Shown here piece after piece: positions 15,860 to 20,851 of a stretch of DNA of 20,851 nt. This DNA comes from SYIM01 sp044356835 (GTDB lineage: Bacteria; Pseudomonadota; Gammaproteobacteria; Burkholderiales; Burkholderiaceae_E): positions 1 to 20,851 of the forward strand of contig JBIKVK010000031.1 of assembly GCA_044356835.1 (NCBI GenBank), in the 5' to 3' direction. Under the pieces are notes generated by a model. That model saw nothing but the letters and a program-made list of their open reading frames with translations, was not told the DNA's origin and did no database searches. The stretch's first letter is position 1. The number at the start of each line of letters is the position of its first letter. Both the position numbers and the translations under genes were made by a program.

Positions 15860-15889
15860 AATATACGCACCAAATCATTGGACTGTCAA
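15860..15889 (-). promoter_or_regulatory. Strong sigma70 promoter of rpmB-rpmG
   Basis: On the minus strand, TTGACA (15889-15884, perfect), an 18-nt spacer, then TATATT (15865-15860, 5/6). Start expected near 15853. It is the best promoter in the window. ATTTGGTG (15841-15848) and CACCAAAT (15868-15875) form an inverted repeat around the -10. Confidence 0.85.
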
Positions 15890-15919
15890 ATTGGAGGGCC
15901 TCAGTGGAAAGCCCCGGCC

Positions 15920-15938
15920 CGCGGCCTCCGGAGCCGCG
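15920..15938. terminator. GC hairpin downstream of radC (weak candidate)
   Basis: CGCGGC (15920-15925) and GCCGCG (15933-15938) around a 7-nt loop, between the radC end and the rpmB promoter. It would be transcribed 50 nt after the radC stop. There is no T run, only GGGCTTTCC further on. Apart from this and the promoter, 15828-15988 shows nothing. Confidence 0.25.
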
Positions 15939-15988
15939 TCTTCGGTCCGGGGGCGCTCCTTGCTCCGGCAGCTCCTGGTACGGGGCAC

Positions 15989-16651
15989 TCAGGTCATCAA
16001 CCCGGCCTCGGCGAAAGAAAAGCAGCGATTGCCGGCCACGATGAAGTGGTCGATCACCGGGACGTCCAGCGTCTGCAGGGCGTCTCGGAGCCGGTCGGTG
16101 AGCAGCCGGTCGGCTGCGCTGGGCTCGGCGGCGCCGGAGGGGTGATTGTGCGCGACGATCACCGCGGCGGCATTGAGTGCGAGCGCTCGGCGGGCCACCT
16201 CCCTGGGATAGACGGCTGTCTGGCTGACGGTGCCATTGAACAACAGTTCGGCGGCGATCAGGCGGTGCTGGGCATCCAGGAAAAGTCCTGCGAAATGTTC
16301 GCTCGGCTTGTCTCTAAGCCACAGGCAGAGGAATTGCCTCACTTGCGCAGGCGAACCCAGGGCTGCGCGTTCGCCCAGGTCTTGGCGCATCGAGCGAAGA
16401 ACGAGCTCTTGAGCCGCCTGCAGGCGCGTGCGCCACAGGGCGGGTGATGAACCTGGGTGAGCGAACGGGTCCGAGCAGGCACCGATCAGGGAGCGTAGCG
16501 AGCCGCTTTGCCCGAGCAAACGCTCGGCCCGGCGCAGCGTGCGAGGCCGCAGGAGCGGATGGCCCAACACCAAGGCCAGCAATTCGGCATCGCTCAATTC
16601 GCTGGTTGCGCGTTCGCGCCGGTTACGGATGCATGTGGATGGAACCGTCAT
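15989..16651 (-). CDS. radC: RadC family JAB/MPN-domain protein
   Basis: The C-terminal RadC domain (about 100-220) has a JAMM metal site: HNHPSG with His168 and His170, Ser178 and Asp181, with a likely glutamate at 118 (SEHF). The family was once tied to DNA repair, but its real function is unsettled. The N-terminal part keeps only the SELSDAELLALVLG block (about 17-30). The helix-hairpin-helix region that follows is poorly conserved, lacking the usual GPAKAAQL-type sequence. The 220 residues are near normal length (222-224). The ATG at 16651 has AAGGGA (16665-16660) 8 nt upstream. The frame stays open upstream through fkpB and ispH in antisense; that part is a shadow. It diverges from fkpB with only about 27 nt between starts. 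Confidence 0.92.
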   Translation of the reverse strand: MTVPSTCIRNRRERATSELSDAELLALVLGHPLLRPRTLRRAERLLGQSGSLRSLIGACSDPFAHPGSSPALWRTRLQAAQELVLRSMRQDLGERAALGSPAQVRQFLCLWLRDKPSEHFAGLFLDAQHRLIAAELLFNGTVSQTAVYPREVARRALALNAAAVIVAHNHPSGAAEPSAADRLLTDRLRDALQTLDVPVIDHFIVAGNRCFSFAEAGLMT

Positions 16652-16663
16652 GTCGACATCCCT

Positions 16664-16669
16664 TAGAAT
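16664..16669 (+). promoter_or_regulatory. -10 element for fkpB-ispH, 6-9 nt from the start codons
   Basis: TAGAAT (5/6) followed by 6 nt to an in-frame GTG (16676) or 9 nt to the ATG (16679). No Shine-Dalgarno is present, so a leaderless or near-leaderless mRNA is expected. Any -35 lies inside radC. The same bases hold the radC ribosome site on the other strand. Confidence 0.5.
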
Positions 16670-16678
16670 CGTTGCGTG

Positions 16679-17164
16679 ATGGAGCAAAAAAGCCAAAGCG
16701 CAGTGGGGGCAGAGCCGATCGCCGGGCGGGTCGTCCCCGACTCGCACCTGACCTTGCACTACCGAATTGCGCTCGCGGAGCCCCCGGCGGAGATCTTCAG
16801 TACTTTCGGCGATAAGCCGGCCACGCTGCAGCTGGGCATCGGCCAGTTGGCCGAACCGCTCGAGCGATGCCTGCTCGGCCTGGTGGAAGGGGATCGTCGC
16901 AGCTTCACCCTGCCCCCCGGGGAGGCCTTTGGAGAGCGCAACCCGCAGCTGGTGCAGAGGCTCTCGCGCGCCGTGTTCGATCGGCATGTCACTGCGGGCA
17001 CGGACTATGAGCCTGGCGATCTGGTCGAGCTGCCTGCGCCGGGCGGCGGGCGTTACGCGGGGGTGCTGAAATCGATCGACCCGGACTCGGTGCTGTTCGA
17101 TTTCAATCATCCGCTGGCCGGGCAAGCGATCTCGTTCGATGTCGAAATCCTGGGAGTGCTCTAA
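16679..17164 (+). CDS. fkpB: FKBP-type peptidyl-prolyl cis-trans isomerase (SlpA/FkpB type)
   Basis: Folding helper that speeds proline isomerisation; 161 residues. The FKBP core starts at about DSHLTLHYRIAL and is split by the insert-in-flap domain typical of SlyD/SlpA (about 70-125, FGERNPQLVQRLSRAVF to VELP). It ends with FDFNHPLAGQAISFDVEIL, the closing signature of SlpA. It lacks the His-rich metal tail of SlyD. An N-tail of about 20 residues is poorly ordered. The GTG one codon upstream is an equal alternative start. The stop TAA is immediately followed by the ispH ATG, and the fkpB-ispH pair is conserved in many proteobacteria, for reasons unknown. Confidence 0.94.
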   Translation: MEQKSQSAVGAEPIAGRVVPDSHLTLHYRIALAEPPAEIFSTFGDKPATLQLGIGQLAEPLERCLLGLVEGDRRSFTLPPGEAFGERNPQLVQRLSRAVFDRHVTAGTDYEPGDLVELPAPGGGRYAGVLKSIDPDSVLFDFNHPLAGQAISFDVEILGVL

Positions 17165-18106
17165 ATGGAAGTCGTACTGGCCCAGCCGAGGGGGTTCTGC
17201 GCCGGAGTTGATCGCGCCATTGAAATTGTCGAACGCGCACTCGAGCGTTTCGGCGGACCGGTCTATGTGCGGCACGAGATCGTCCATAACGATCACGTCG
17301 TCAGCGACCTGCGGGGCAAAGGTGCGATTTTCGTGGAGACGCTGGATGAGGTCCCCGCAGGCGCGGTGTTGGTTTTTTCTGCGCATGGAGTGTCGCGGGC
17401 GGTGCGCGATGAGGCGCAGCGCCGGGGTTTTCAAGTCTTCGACGCAACCTGCCCCCTCGTCACCAAGGTGCATGTCGAAGTGGCCCGCGAACGTCGTGAA
17501 GGACGTGAAGTCATCATGATCGGCCACGCCGGCCACCCCGAGGTCGAAGGCACCATGGGGCAGGCCGATGAGGGCATCCATCTCGTCGAGACGGCGGAAG
17601 ACGTCGCGCGGCTCCAGGTGGCCGATCCAAAGCGTCTGGCCTATGTCACGCAGACCACACTGTCGGTCGATGATTGCCGGGCCGTGATCGATGCGTTGCG
17701 CGCCCGATTTCCCGCGATTGCCGAGCCCAAGAAGCAGGACATCTGTTACGCGACCCAGAACCGCCAGGATGCGGTCAAATTCATGGCGCCTCAGTGCGAC
17801 CTCGTGCTGGTCATCGGCTCGCGCTCGAGTTCCAACAGCAATCGGCTGCGCGAAGTCGCCGAAAAGATGGGATGCGAGGCCAGGCTCATCGGGTCGGCCG
17901 AACAGCTTGATCCGGAGTGGCTCGCCGGCCGCAAGCGGATCGGCGTGACTGCGGGAGCCTCAGCCCCCGAGGTACTGGTCGAACAGGTGGTCGAGCGGCT
18001 GAAGGTCCTGGGGGTCCGGTCGGTCCGCACTCTCGAGGGGGTGGAGGAGCAGGTGACCTTTCCCCTGCCCAAGGGCTTGGCCCGTTCCGCAGTCCAAGGT
18101 TCGTAG
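17165..18106 (+). CDS. ispH: 4-hydroxy-3-methylbut-2-enyl diphosphate reductase (IspH/LytB)
   Basis: Last step of the MEP isoprenoid pathway: a 4Fe-4S enzyme that reduces HMBPP to IPP and DMAPP. The three cluster cysteines are Cys12 (PRGFCAGV), Cys96 (DATCPLV) and Cys194 (DICYATQNRQ). Active-site residues His41, His74, His124 and Glu126 (HAGHPEVEG) sit at almost the same numbers as in E. coli. SRSSSNSNRL and TAGASAPEVLV are also present. The 313 residues match the family (316). Start and fkpB stop are back to back (TAAATG), with GGGAG in the end of fkpB. It converges on the EVE-domain gene; the 101 nt between them hold GC-rich partial repeats but no clear terminator. Confidence 0.97.
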   Translation: MEVVLAQPRGFCAGVDRAIEIVERALERFGGPVYVRHEIVHNDHVVSDLRGKGAIFVETLDEVPAGAVLVFSAHGVSRAVRDEAQRRGFQVFDATCPLVTKVHVEVARERREGREVIMIGHAGHPEVEGTMGQADEGIHLVETAEDVARLQVADPKRLAYVTQTTLSVDDCRAVIDALRARFPAIAEPKKQDICYATQNRQDAVKFMAPQCDLVLVIGSRSSSNSNRLREVAEKMGCEARLIGSAEQLDPEWLAGRKRIGVTAGASAPEVLVEQVVERLKVLGVRSVRTLEGVEEQVTFPLPKGLARSAVQGS

Positions 18107-18207
18107 GGCGTCCTGTCTGCCTTTTGGGGCTCAGCGCCGAGTGCAACGCTGTCTCGGGCGAGGGGCTGAGCGACGAACCCCGTCCCGTCGCCCCGCCCGA
18201 TCTGCAA

Positions 18208-18675
18208 TCAGCCGAGGTGGGCCCGAAGGTTCAAGATGAAGCGCCAGTGCTCGGGGGTCACCGTGGTGATCGACAGCCGATTGCCTCGCTTCAGAATTTG
18301 GAGGTCTGCCAGCTCCGGGCGGGCGCGAAGCTCAGCCAGACCGATCAAGGCGATCTTGCGCACGGCCTTCACATCAACCAACATCCACCGTGGAGCGTCG
18401 GGGTCGCTTCGTGGGTCGAAATAGGGCGACTTCGGATCGAACTGGGTCGGGTCAGGGTAGGCGTCCGAGGCTACTTCGGCCAGACCTGCAATGCCGGGCT
18501 CCGGGCAGCTCGAGTGGTAAAAAAACACCCCGTCGCCGATTTGCATGGCATCGCGCATGAAGTTGCGCGCCTGATAATTGCGAACGCCGACCCACGGTAC
18601 GGTGCATCCGGGAGCCGACAGTGCATCGTCGAATGAACATTCGTCGGGCTCGGACTTCATCAGCCAGAACGGCAT
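18208..18675 (-). CDS. EVE domain-containing protein (THYN1-like, former DUF55)
   Basis: A 155-residue stand-alone EVE domain. Diagnostic blocks are FWLMKSEPDECSFDD (3-17), WVGVRNYQARNFMRDAM (28-44), GDGVFFYHSSCPEPGIAGLAEV, the YPD...YFDP segment and LQILKRGNRLS. EVE belongs to the PUA-like fold. Family members are thought to bind modified bases in DNA or RNA, and when fused to nucleases serve in restriction. Here there is no fused effector and no restriction gene nearby, so the role is open. The start lies only 4 nt after the prpF stop with no strong ribosome site, which suggests an operon with coupled translation. Confidence 0.92.
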   Translation of the reverse strand: MPFWLMKSEPDECSFDDALSAPGCTVPWVGVRNYQARNFMRDAMQIGDGVFFYHSSCPEPGIAGLAEVASDAYPDPTQFDPKSPYFDPRSDPDAPRWMLVDVKAVRKIALIGLAELRARPELADLQILKRGNRLSITTVTPEHWRFILNLRAHLG

Positions 18676-18679
18676 GGGT

Positions 18680-19912
18680 TCAGCCCTGGAGCCCGGGTGC
18701 TTCCAGCGTCCGGGCTGGGATCACAACCCGTCCTTCCATCAGCGTCCGGGCACTTCGACTCATCAGCGCACGCACCAGACTCCAGCGTCCGCGCTCAAAA
18801 CTGACCTGGGCGCCTACAGTGAGGCGGCCAGAAGGATGTCCGAAGACGGTGCGCACCGGGTCATGGTGATCCTGCAGAATGCGATGCACCAACGTGCCGG
18901 GCACAGCTGCTGCCACTGCGATGGCAACGGCCCCAGTGCCCGTCATGGCGTGATGGAGCGCTCCCATCGACAGGATGCGAGCGCAGAGGTGGAGCTCGGT
19001 GCCTTCGACCTTTCGGCCATCCGAGGCGGTATAGGTACGAGGCGGCGAGATGAATGCGATCTTGGGTGTGGCGGGTCGAAGCCGCGAGGCCGAATCGATG
19101 TCGGGAGCCAGTCCCATGGCGACCGAGGCTCGCGCCCGGGTGGCTTCAAGATGTTCAAGAACTGGGTTGCCGGAAGTCAGATCGGACTGCAGCTCGATGC
19201 CGGAGAGCCCGAAGGCGGCGGCCTCCACGAACACGGTCGGATTTCCCGCAGTGATCAGGGTGGCTTCGATCGGGCCCAGGCCGGGCACCTCGATCCGGTC
19301 GATCGCCCGGCCGGTGGGAAACATTTCGAGGGGCGCACCGGATGTTTCTAGGGCTTCAACCCCGGGGGGCGGCGCTCGGTCAGCGCCGCGCCGATCGCCC
19401 GGTTCGAGAAACTCAAGACCGATCTCTGCGGCGGGCAAGCTGACGCCGTCCAATTCGAAAGCCCCGTCCTCGCAGGGCTCGCCGCCTTCGACCGGTACCC
19501 GCGCAATGATCGATTGTTCGAGCGTGGCCTGCCACATGCGGATGATCGCTGTGCCCGATCGTGGCGCCTGGACGAGGCCCCGCGCGATGGCAAACGGGCC
19601 GACCGCAGTGGTCAGGTTGCCGCAGTTGCCGGACCAGTCGATCAGCGGACGATCAATGGCCACCTGACCAAACAGATACTCGACGTCGGTGTCCGGCCGG
19701 TTCGAGCGCCATACGATCACCACCTTGCTGGTGCTGGAGGTTGCGGCGCCCATCCCGTCGATCTGCTTGTGGTACCGGTCCGGGCTGCCCACCACCCGCA
19801 GAAGCAGCCGGTCTCGGAGTTGGGGGTCGGCCGGCAGGTCATCGGCCACGAAGAACACGCCCTTGCTGGTGCCGCCTCGCATGTAGTGGGCGGGGATGCG
19901 CAAAACGGCCAT
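18680..19912 (-). CDS. prpF: PrpF family isomerase (2-methylaconitate cis-trans isomerase-like)
   Basis: Diaminopimelate-epimerase-fold isomerase. In the 2-methylcitrate cycle PrpF works with AcnD to make 2-methyl-cis-aconitate. The 410 residues carry YMRGGTSKGVFF (10-21), KQIDGMGAATSSTSK (49-63), WSGNCGNL with Cys97 in the active-site loop (93-100), AGNPTVFV, TPKIAFISPP, the ARILSMGALHHAM block and FGHPSG. The pattern fits PrpF over its full length. No prpB, prpC, acnD or acnB is in the window, so it may act on another tricarboxylate (for example as a 4-oxalomesaconate tautomerase-like enzyme). The ATG at 19912 is only about 7 nt from the 6S RNA 3' end, and no ribosome site is seen. Confidence 0.88.
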   Translation of the reverse strand: MAVLRIPAHYMRGGTSKGVFFVADDLPADPQLRDRLLLRVVGSPDRYHKQIDGMGAATSSTSKVVIVWRSNRPDTDVEYLFGQVAIDRPLIDWSGNCGNLTTAVGPFAIARGLVQAPRSGTAIIRMWQATLEQSIIARVPVEGGEPCEDGAFELDGVSLPAAEIGLEFLEPGDRRGADRAPPPGVEALETSGAPLEMFPTGRAIDRIEVPGLGPIEATLITAGNPTVFVEAAAFGLSGIELQSDLTSGNPVLEHLEATRARASVAMGLAPDIDSASRLRPATPKIAFISPPRTYTASDGRKVEGTELHLCARILSMGALHHAMTGTGAVAIAVAAAVPGTLVHRILQDHHDPVRTVFGHPSGRLTVGAQVSFERGRWSLVRALMSRSARTLMEGRVVIPARTLEAPGLQG

Positions 19913-19918
19913 GTTTAG

Positions 19919-20101
19919 AGGTGCCCCGCGAATGCCGGCGGGCCCGCATCCTGAACCGTAAGGTTCAGGTCGGCCGCAGCAGGCTCCGCATCAGGTTCAT
20001 CCGACGAGGGACGATCACAACAGCGGAGCGCGAATCGCCGCGACCTGGTTTCGATACATTGGTTCAAGGAATGTAGGACCCGATCGAACACCGCAGGGCA
20101 C
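19919..20101 (-). ncRNA. ssrS: 6S RNA (SsrS)
   Basis: Binds sigma70-RNA polymerase in stationary phase by mimicking an open promoter. I infer it from four points. It lies directly downstream of zapA, as in most proteobacteria. The ends pair over 10 bp (GTGCCCTGCG at 20101-20092 with CGCGGGGCAC at 19930-19921), closing a rod of about 183 nt (184 in E. coli). The 3' half holds a perfect 8-bp hairpin CCTGAACC/GGTTCAGG (19950-19957 with 19962-19969), like the CUUGAACC/GGUUCAAG hairpin of E. coli. GCGCTCCGC occurs in the middle, as in E. coli. A -10 TACAAT ends 6 nt before the 5' end. The exact 3' end is uncertain by a few bases. Confidence 0.87.
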
Positions 20102-20107
20102 CCACTA

Positions 20108-20113
20108 ATTGTA
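20108..20113 (-). promoter_or_regulatory. -10 element of the 6S RNA gene
   Basis: TACAAT (5/6) on the minus strand, 6 nt before the paired 5' end at 20101, exactly where a start point is expected. The -35 region is not recognisable. It lies 26 nt after the zapA stop, so 6S may also be processed from a zapA transcript. Confidence 0.6.
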
Positions 20114-20139
20114 TCCCGCAGTCTCTGCCGAGCACTGAT

Positions 20140-20442
20140 TCAGAACAGGGATTCCTGCGCCTTCAGTTCGCTCTGCAGCGTTTCATTGACACGTCGGATG
20201 CGGCGCTGGACCTCGGCGTTCGGAGACGCAGCCGCTGCTTCCGACTCGCCAATCAGCTGATGGGCAAACTGGAGTGCGGCCAACACGGCAATGCGGTCTG
20301 CGCTCGTGAGCTTCCCGGCATCGCGAATATCACGCATCCTGCGATCAACCATGCCGGCAGCCTGGATCAATCGATCGCGATCGTCCTCGGATACGGTCAG
20401 GCGGTAGTCACGGTCCAGAATGCGCAGTTCGATGGGTTCCAT
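20140..20442 (-). CDS. zapA: Cell division protein ZapA
   Basis: Cytoplasmic protein that bundles FtsZ filaments at the Z-ring. The 100 residues (109 in E. coli) have the N-terminal beta region EPIELRILDRDYRLTVSEDD (3-22), then VDRRMRDIRDAGKLTSADRIAVLAALQFAHQLI (about 32-64), the signature region of ZapA, and a C-terminal helix for dimer and tetramer contacts. AAAGGT lies 5 nt before the ATG. It follows the zapB-like gene by 42 nt and precedes 6S RNA, the classic zapA-ssrS order. Confidence 0.95.
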   Translation of the reverse strand: MEPIELRILDRDYRLTVSEDDRDRLIQAAGMVDRRMRDIRDAGKLTSADRIAVLAALQFAHQLIGESEAAAASPNAEVQRRIRRVNETLQSELKAQESLF

Positions 20443-20484
20443 GGCGACCTTTGGGGATTGATCGGCGTCGGTGGAAGGCTCGGC

Positions 20485-20760
20485 TCAGGCTGCGGCAACC
20501 GCCTGCGGCTCGATCACCCGCGATGAGCGATCCTCGGAGCCTTGAGCCGGCTCGCCGAAGAACACGCCCTCGCCGGGCAAACGGGACAACGCCAGATGCA
20601 CGCGGGAGCGGGCCTCGGCAATTCGCGCCCGGAGTTCGGCATTGTCCGACTGCGATTGCGCCAGTTGCGCTGCGAGGCGTTCGTTTTCGTCGATCAGCCG
20701 GCGCATGTTGGCGATCAGCGAGGACAACTGGGCCTCGAGCGTTTCGAGTTCTTGATCCAT
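20485..20760 (-). CDS. ZapB-like coiled-coil protein
   Basis: A 91-residue acidic protein. Residues 1-60 show a clear coiled coil with regular leucines (LETLEAQLSSLIANM, LIDENERLAAQLA, NAELRARIAEA); after about 61 (LPGEGVFFGEP) the tail is probably disordered. Its place immediately upstream of zapA in the same operon is the usual site for a ZapB/TIGR02449-like gene in beta- and gammaproteobacteria, so a structural role at the division ring is likely. Sequence alone cannot prove homology to E. coli ZapB, because coiled coils resemble each other. The promoter at 20767-20795 places the start point on the ATG. Confidence 0.8.
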   Translation of the reverse strand: MDQELETLEAQLSSLIANMRRLIDENERLAAQLAQSQSDNAELRARIAEARSRVHLALSRLPGEGVFFGEPAQGSEDRSSRVIEPQAVAAA

Positions 20761-20766
20761 CCGCGG

Positions 20767-20795
20767 ATGGTAGGCAGTCAGGGCCGAGGGGTCAA
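20767..20795 (-). promoter_or_regulatory. zapB-like/zapA operon promoter giving a leaderless mRNA
   Basis: On the minus strand TTGACC (20795-20790, 5/6), a 17-nt spacer, TACCAT (20772-20767, 4/6), then six bases and the ATG at 20760. Transcription should start at the A of the start codon. No Shine-Dalgarno is present. Confidence 0.65.
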
Positions 20796-20851
20796 GCAGA
20801 TTAAGGGCGATTCACGGTTATTCCGGTACGATGGAGCGCGCGTGTGGGCGC

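Noticed and set aside
16652..17581. The radC frame stays open for about 310 more codons upstream, antisense to fkpB and ispH, giving a 530-codon frame.
   Set aside because: The extension has no recognisable domain, covers two well-defined genes on the other strand, and radC has its own ATG with AAGGGA. High GC makes long antisense frames common.
18107..18207. GC-rich partial repeats between ispH and the EVE gene (GCTCAGC with GCTGAGC, GGGCGA with TCGCCC) as a terminator.
   Set aside because: The arms are far apart or interrupted by bulges and no T run follows on either strand. The region must end two convergent genes, but I cannot define the site.
20827..20851. A further gene starting on the plus strand at the window edge (TACGAT at 20827-20832, GTG at 20842).
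   Set aside because: Only about ten bases remain in the window and there is no -35, so nothing can be said about a product.

Overview
The window is a compact stretch of bacterial chromosome with GC-rich codon use and almost no spare DNA. The proteins and their order point to a betaproteobacterium, most likely of the order Burkholderiales. The best indicators are the gene order ribF-ileS-lspA-coaBC-dut, icd facing a cold-shock gene beside clpS-clpA, rpmB-rpmG beside radC and fkpB-ispH, and zapA followed by a 6S RNA. I cannot name the genus from sequence alone. I see no insertion sequence, prophage, CRISPR array, tRNA or rRNA.

Layout. (1) 1-1490: the 3' part of icd (isocitrate dehydrogenase) converges on a cold-shock gene, and the two share a bidirectional terminator. 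(2) 1480-5615, plus strand: clpS, clpA, dsbB and tal are packed with ATGA overlaps or very short gaps. They make an adaptor and unfoldase for N-degron proteolysis, the membrane oxidant for periplasmic disulfides, and transaldolase. (3) 5679-11760, minus strand: a five-gene operon ribF, ileS, lspA, coaBC, dut makes flavin and CoA cofactors, charges tRNA-Ile, processes lipoproteins and cleans up dUTP. (4) 11918-15304, plus strand: purN overlaps an RsmB/NOP2-type RNA m5C methyltransferase, followed by a separately promoted fatty acid desaturase with a TTG start. (5) 15303-15889, minus strand: rpmB-rpmG (ribosomal proteins L28 and L33), with a near-consensus promoter and a strong terminator. (6) 15989-18106: radC diverges from fkpB-ispH. 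(7) 18208-20760, minus strand: a zapB-like coiled-coil gene, zapA, 6S RNA (ssrS), prpF and an EVE-domain gene.

Nearly all genes are housekeeping and close to full family length. I do not see an undescribed defence, mobile or biosynthetic system. The more interesting signals are regulatory. At four genes (clpS, purN, fkpB, zapB-like) a -10-like hexamer lies 6-9 nt from the start codon, which suggests leaderless mRNAs. The 6S RNA 3' end abuts the start codon of an orphan prpF. A dyad fills the spacer of the proposed cold-shock promoter. An inverted repeat brackets the rpmB -10. The ribF leader can fold into a layered stem-loop.
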